In this document: positions 60,662 to 64,000 of the stretch, in pieces | Position numbering within the stretch: the stretch's first letter is position 1 | How the letters are laid out: each line of letters starts with the position of its first letter | Assembly (NCBI RefSeq): GCF_016907235.1 | Contig: NZ_JAFBBO010000001.1 | Span: 1,984,001 to 2,048,000, forward strand | DNA: 64,000 nucleotides | Reading direction: 5' to 3' | From: Oerskovia jenensis | GTDB lineage: Bacteria > Actinomycetota > Actinomycetes > Actinomycetales > Cellulomonadaceae | Position numbers and translations under genes: made by a program | Notes under the pieces: model-generated | Seen by the model: only the letters and a program-made list of their open reading frames with translations | Told to the model about the DNA's origin: nothing | Databases searched by the model: none

Positions 60662-61402
60662 TCAGCCGCTGATCGGACCGCCGTGCCCAGGGACCTCGTC
60701 GGCGTGGATCAGCGCGAGGTAGGAGCGCAGTCCCGCCGCCATGTCGACGGGCGGACGCGGCCCCCCTCGTTCGAGGAGGAACTGCACCTGGAGCCCGTCC
60801 ATGACGGCGACGAGGGCCCGCGCGGCGGCGGCGACGTCGACCCCCGGACGCAGCAGTCCGTCGGCGTCGCGACGGGCGAGCTCGTGCCGGGTGCGCGCGA
60901 GCACACCGTCGTAGCGGCGCTGGAAGTACGCGTGCGCCGGGTGCTCGGGCGAGGTCGCCTCGGCCGAGAGGATGCAGAAGAGCTCGACGATGCCCGGCCG
61001 GGCCGCGTTGCGTCCGACCACCCGCATCAGGGAGTCGAAGTAGTCGACCCCGTCCTGACGGTCCTTGTCGAACAGGACGAAGTCCACCTCGTCCCGGCGT
61101 TCGAGCACCGCCTGAAGGAGCGTCTCCTTGGTCGGGAAGTGGTGCAGGAGGCCGGGGTGGGAGATCCCCACGCGCGAGGAGATCTCGCGCAGCGACGCCG
61201 AGTGGTAGCCGACCTCGCCGAAGAGCCCCGTCGCTGCCTCGATGATCTCGTCACGCTTGGCGCGCCCCTTCGCGTAGCCGCGCGGTGCGCTGCCTGCGCC
61301 TCGGCCGGGCCCGTCCCGCCGGGCCCGGTCTCCCGGGCCGGGCTCCGTCGTCGGGCCTGCGTGGTCGTGTGCGTGCGTGGTGTCTGACGTCGTGCTGGGC
61401 AT
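60662..61402 (-). CDS. TetR/AcrR-family transcriptional regulator
   Basis: A 246-residue regulator with a 45-residue His/Gly/Arg-rich unstructured N-terminus, then helix-turn-helix SLREISSRVGISHPGLLHHFPTKE. The ligand domain resembles BetI-like TetR proteins (LERRDEVDF, YFQRRYDGVL). GGGGAGG precedes the ATG at 61402. It is a single gene, convergent with the DUF4190 pair and with no clear target next to it. Confidence 0.87.
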   Translation of the reverse strand: MPSTTSDTTHAHDHAGPTTEPGPGDRARRDGPGRGAGSAPRGYAKGRAKRDEIIEAATGLFGEVGYHSASLREISSRVGISHPGLLHHFPTKETLLQAVLERRDEVDFVLFDKDRQDGVDYFDSLMRVVGRNAARPGIVELFCILSAEATSPEHPAHAYFQRRYDGVLARTRHELARRDADGLLRPGVDVAAAARALVAVMDGLQVQFLLERGGPRPPVDMAAGLRSYLALIHADEVPGHGGPISG

Positions 61403-61573
61403 GCGCCCTCCCCCGTGAGTGTGCTTCCCCGCGAGCGTAGCGCCGAGGACCCGGCCCGACACGTCGCGTTCCACTCCCGATCCGTCCGGAGCGCCGACCC
61501 GTGCGGGGCACGAGAGGGCCGCGGTTCCCGGTGCGACAGCGGCCCCTTCTCCGTCCGCACTCTCCGGTCAGAC

Positions 61574-61606
61574 GCCGGACCCGGCCCTCAGGAGGCCGGG
61601 TCCGGC
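61574..61606. terminator. 13-bp hairpin over the end of the GntR gene
   Basis: gccggacccggcc (61574-61586) and its exact complement (61594-61606), loop of seven bases. The stop codon of the GntR gene lies in the loop region. Probable terminator of the GntR transcript. Confidence 0.7.
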
Positions 61607-61971
61607 ACGGCGAGCAGACCGGCCGCCACGAGGTCACGGATCTCGGTGTCGGAGAGGCCGTGGTCGCGCGCGATGCGGACGAAGCGCGCGGCCGCCTCGA
61701 CCACCGCGGCCCGGTCGAGCGTCGCCGGGGGCGCGGTGACGAGCGTCCCGACCCGGCGGCGGGTCGTCACCAGCCCGGCGGCCTCGAGGTCGCGGTAGGT
61801 CCGGGCGACGGTGCCGGGGGCGATGCCGAGGTCGTTCGCGAGGGCGCGGACCGTGGGCAGCCGCTGCCCGTCCACGAGGGTCCCCGCGGTGACGAGGGCC
61901 GCGAGCTGCGCGCGGAGCTGCTCGTAGTGCGGCGTGGACGAGTCGACGTCGATCCGGACGGCGAGGCTCAC
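61588..61971 (-). CDS. GntR-family regulator, YtrA type
   Basis: A 127-residue short GntR protein: winged helix YEQLRAQLAALVTAGTLVDG, PTVRALANDLGIAPGTVARTYRDLEAAG, then only about 45 helical residues, the YtrA-subfamily layout. These usually repress ABC exporter operons. The GTG at 61971 overlaps the stop of the upstream membrane gene (GTGA). The ABC transporter genes run divergently at 63091, and an inverted repeat lies between. Confidence 0.88.
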   Translation of the reverse strand: MSLAVRIDVDSSTPHYEQLRAQLAALVTAGTLVDGQRLPTVRALANDLGIAPGTVARTYRDLEAAGLVTTRRRVGTLVTAPPATLDRAAVVEAAARFVRIARDHGLSDTEIRDLVAAGLLAVPDPAS

Positions 61972-62894
61972 GGGGTCGCTCCGAGCGGTCGGGCCGGCTC
62001 GACCGCGGGCGCCGGGTCTCGTGCGGGCCAGACGGCGGCGCCGATCGCCACGAGCGCGAGGGCGACCGCGGCCGCGAGGAGCGACGTCCCGGCGACGATG
62101 TGCGCTGTGCTCGGTGGTGGGGCGTAGACCCCCGAGCCGTGACCGAACCCGAGGATGCGCAGGGCCAGTCCGGCGAGGGAGACGAGTCCCGCCAGGGTCA
62201 GGCCGATCACGAGCTGCACGATCCGCAGCACCCGGCGCGCGACCCGGCGCCGCAGCCACATGTCCCACTCCTCGCTCACGTCGAGAACCGCCGGCCGGGA
62301 CGTGATCAGCCGGAGCACCACCTCGCACAGCACGAGGACCACGAGCATCACCACGACGATCGGCCCGGTCCACAACCAGCCGGGAAACGACCCGACCGTG
62401 AAGGCGTCGTGCTGGTCGATCACCCGCGACACCCGGCGGGGACCGGACGCGACGAGAGCGAACGCGATCGCCGCGACGACGGTGGCCCCCGCCCAGACCC
62501 GCACCAGGCTCCGCGCGACGGGCGGAGCCACGTCCGCTGCCGTCCGCGCCGTCAGGGTCGCCTGTCGGGTCGCTCCCTGTGGCTTGGGCCAGGTGACCTC
62601 GCCCACCGCGTACACCGCCAGGACCCCCACGAGCGACGCCATGGGCAGCACCGCGAGCAGATGAGGCGACGGCAGCCGAACGGACACGAACTCGAACAGC
62701 GGGAGACCGAGGCCCACGACGAGGGGTACCGCCGCGACCACGGCGGTGAGAACGGCATGACGAACTGCCCGTCGCGCTGCGGTCGAGGGCGCGACGACCC
62801 GTCGTCCGTCGAACCACAGGAAGGCTCCGGCTCCCAGCGTTGCGCACACCAAGAGCGCCACTGCCAGCATCGCCGGGGGCAAGATCTCGAACAT
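61968..62894 (-). CDS. Multi-helix membrane protein of unknown function
   Basis: A 308-residue protein with about seven or eight membrane helices (for example AVALLVCATLGAGAFLWF, VVAAIAFALVASG, IVVVMLVVLVLCEVVL and TSLLAAAVALALVAIG) and a Pro/Ala-rich end. I recognise no family; similar proteins with a GntR partner and DUF1648-like topology occur in Firmicutes and actinobacteria. GGGGGA lies before the ATG at 62894. Translationally coupled to GntR, so probably regulated by it. Confidence 0.75.
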   Translation of the reverse strand: MFEILPPAMLAVALLVCATLGAGAFLWFDGRRVVAPSTAARRAVRHAVLTAVVAAVPLVVGLGLPLFEFVSVRLPSPHLLAVLPMASLVGVLAVYAVGEVTWPKPQGATRQATLTARTAADVAPPVARSLVRVWAGATVVAAIAFALVASGPRRVSRVIDQHDAFTVGSFPGWLWTGPIVVVMLVVLVLCEVVLRLITSRPAVLDVSEEWDMWLRRRVARRVLRIVQLVIGLTLAGLVSLAGLALRILGFGHGSGVYAPPPSTAHIVAGTSLLAAAVALALVAIGAAVWPARDPAPAVEPARPLGATP

Positions 62895-62918
62895 GGGTCC
62901 CCCTCGTCAGAATGACTA

Positions 62919-62949
62919 TTGAACACAAACTATGATCATTAGGGTTCAA
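62919..62949. promoter_or_regulatory. Inverted repeat: candidate GntR operator
   Basis: TTGAAC (62919-62924) and GTTCAA (62944-62949) are exact inverted repeats 19 bases apart, and the centre holds the palindrome atgatcat. It is the most AT-rich segment of the divergent gap between the GntR operon and the ABC genes. A TATGAT (62931-62936) inside it could serve as a plus-strand -10. Confidence 0.5.
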
Positions 62950-63090
62950 GGTGTCAAGAGCCCACCTCCGCCGCAAGTCGCAACCCACCTTCCCCCCTCC
63001 GCCAGAAGCGCCCACGACCGCCCGGAAGCCAGGCTGGAGGCACGGCGCGCGGCACCTCGGCTGCGTGTCCGGAGGAGAAGGGATCCCCCG

Positions 63091-63804
63091 ATGCCAGCCA
63101 TCGAGATCGTGGGCCTGCGCAAGTCCTACGGGACGTTCGACGCCGTCCGCGACGTGAGCTTCGCCGTCGAGCCCGGCAGGGTCGTGGGGCTGCTCGGCCC
63201 CAACGGCGCGGGCAAGACGACCACGCTCAACGTCCTGCTGGGGCTCGCGTCTGCGAGCGCCGGCACCGCGACGATCCAGGGCAGCACGTTCGCGGCCCTG
63301 GAGAAGCCGGCCTCGACCGTGGGCGCGCTGCTCGACGCGGGCGGCCTGCACCCGGGCCGCAGCGGTCGCGACCACCTGCGGGTCCTCGCGACCGCGGGAG
63401 GGATCGGGGGCCGACGGGTCGACGAGGTGCTCGCACTGGTCGGGATGGATCGCGCCGCCGACCGCCGCGTCAAGACCTACTCGCTGGGCATGCGCCAGCG
63501 CATCGGGCTCGCCGCGGCGCTCCTGGGCGACCCGCAGGTCCTGGTGCTCGACGAGCCCGCGAACGGCCTGGACCCCGCGGGCATGCGATGGATGCGCGAG
63601 GTCCTGCGCTCGTTCGCGGACGGCGGCGGGGCGGTGCTGCTCGCGAGCCACGTCCTGGCCGAGGTCACGCAGGTGGCCGACGACCTGGTCGTGATCGGCC
63701 AGGGCCAGGTCATCGCCGACGGCCCGCTCGCGGACCTCGTCCGCGGCGAGTCCCTCGAGGACTTCTACCTGCACCTGACCGCCGAGACCGAAGGAGTCCG
63801 CTGA
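63091..63804 (+). CDS. ABC transporter ATP-binding protein
   Basis: A 237-residue ATPase of the CcmA/NatA-like exporter type. Walker A GPNGAGKTTT, Q-loop region, signature YSLGMRQRIGLAAALLG, Walker B VLVLDEPANGLDPAG and switch histidine LLASHVLAEV are all present. GGAGGAG precedes the ATG at 63091. Followed by a permease with a one-base overlap (TGATG). The pair plus a YtrA-type regulator suggests an inducible exporter of a peptide antibiotic or cell-wall-active compound; substrate unknown. Confidence 0.92.
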   Translation: MPAIEIVGLRKSYGTFDAVRDVSFAVEPGRVVGLLGPNGAGKTTTLNVLLGLASASAGTATIQGSTFAALEKPASTVGALLDAGGLHPGRSGRDHLRVLATAGGIGGRRVDEVLALVGMDRAADRRVKTYSLGMRQRIGLAAALLGDPQVLVLDEPANGLDPAGMRWMREVLRSFADGGGAVLLASHVLAEVTQVADDLVVIGQGQVIADGPLADLVRGESLEDFYLHLTAETEGVR

Positions 63805-64000
63805 TGCTCCGCGCCGAGCTGCTCAAGCTGCGCACGACCCGCACGCCCTGGATCCTGGGGATCGTCGCCCTCGCGGGCATGCTCCTGGTCCAGGCACTGA
63901 CGATCGCCCTGCCCCGCATCCTGTCGGGCCTCGAGGGCCTGGGTGGCGGTGCCACCGTGGGTCTCGGGGCCTCGCCCGGGATGACGGCCGACCTCGCGCC
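63804..64000 (+). CDS. ABC transporter permease (N-terminus only)
   Basis: The first 65 codons of a permease: MLRAELLKLRTTRTPWILG followed by a hydrophobic helix (VALAGMLLVQALTIAL), the usual start of ABC-2 type permeases. It begins in the stop of the ATPase gene and continues past the window end, so most of it is unseen. Confidence 0.8.
   Translation, partial: MLRAELLKLRTTRTPWILGIVALAGMLLVQALTIALPRILSGLEGLGGGATVGLGASPGMTADLA

Noticed and set aside
1-64000. tRNA, rRNA, CRISPR arrays, insertion sequences or prophage
   Set aside because: No cloverleaf or rRNA sequence, no spaced direct repeats, no transposase or integrase motifs seen on either strand.

Overview
The window is about 64 kb of very high-GC DNA. 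It has dense, often overlapping genes, frequent GTG starts, and actinobacterial gene types: DUF3151 beside purA, PurS/PurQ, CsbD, DUF1345, HtaA heme-binding domains, LAXTG-type cell-wall anchors, an actinobacterial SOS box and a SAM-IV riboswitch. I infer a Micrococcales chromosome, probably from the Cellulomonas/Oerskovia/Cellulosimicrobium neighbourhood. I see no rRNA, tRNA, insertion sequence, prophage or CRISPR array, so this looks like core and near-core chromosome.

Layout. 0-6 kb: fatty-acid module with a TetR regulator and acyl-CoA oxidase on the minus strand, divergent from thiolase, a FabG4-type reductase and a MaoC dehydratase. 6-12.5 kb: small membrane protein, CocE/NonD hydrolase, POT peptide transporter, and CsbD between two paralogous acetyltransferases. 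12.4-17 kb: sulfur region with a SAM-IV riboswitch ahead of a cysteine-desulfurase-like gene and, 1.1 kb away and divergent, a SAM-I riboswitch ahead of rhodanese-metZ. 17-20 kb: flavin monooxygenase, metallo-hydrolase and DUF1345. 20-25 kb: purQ/purS, a PadR-regulated membrane protein, a deleted HNH gene that keeps an SOS box, and purC/purD. 25-28.6 kb: SipW-type signal peptidase with three exported proteins. 29-36 kb: purA, DUF3151, a SpoIIE-type phosphatase flanked by two STAS proteins, and fbaA. 36-45 kb: TrmH methyltransferase, DedA, HAD phosphatase, universal stress protein, the tripartite tctCBA transporter and its CitA/CitB-like two-component system. 45-49.4 kb: a 1,407-residue HtaA surface protein behind a candidate iron box. 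49.5-54 kb: LemA, two paralogous membrane proteins around pyrE, a dehydrogenase and exonuclease III. 54-59 kb: a GH94 chitobiose-phosphorylase-like enzyme with a nucleotidyltransferase-phosphohexomutase fusion. 59-64 kb: DUF4190 proteins, TetR, and a GntR-controlled ABC exporter cut by the window end.

How the parts work together. The GH94 enzyme should release a sugar 1-phosphate that the fused mutase/nucleotidyltransferase could take up directly. Both riboswitches would tie sulfur handling to S-adenosylmethionine. The kinase/regulator pair lies divergent from the transporter it probably controls. A recurring feature is a set of long, perfect or nearly perfect hairpins at gene ends without an evident U-tract. 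Two of them, 37 kb apart, share almost the same arm sequence.
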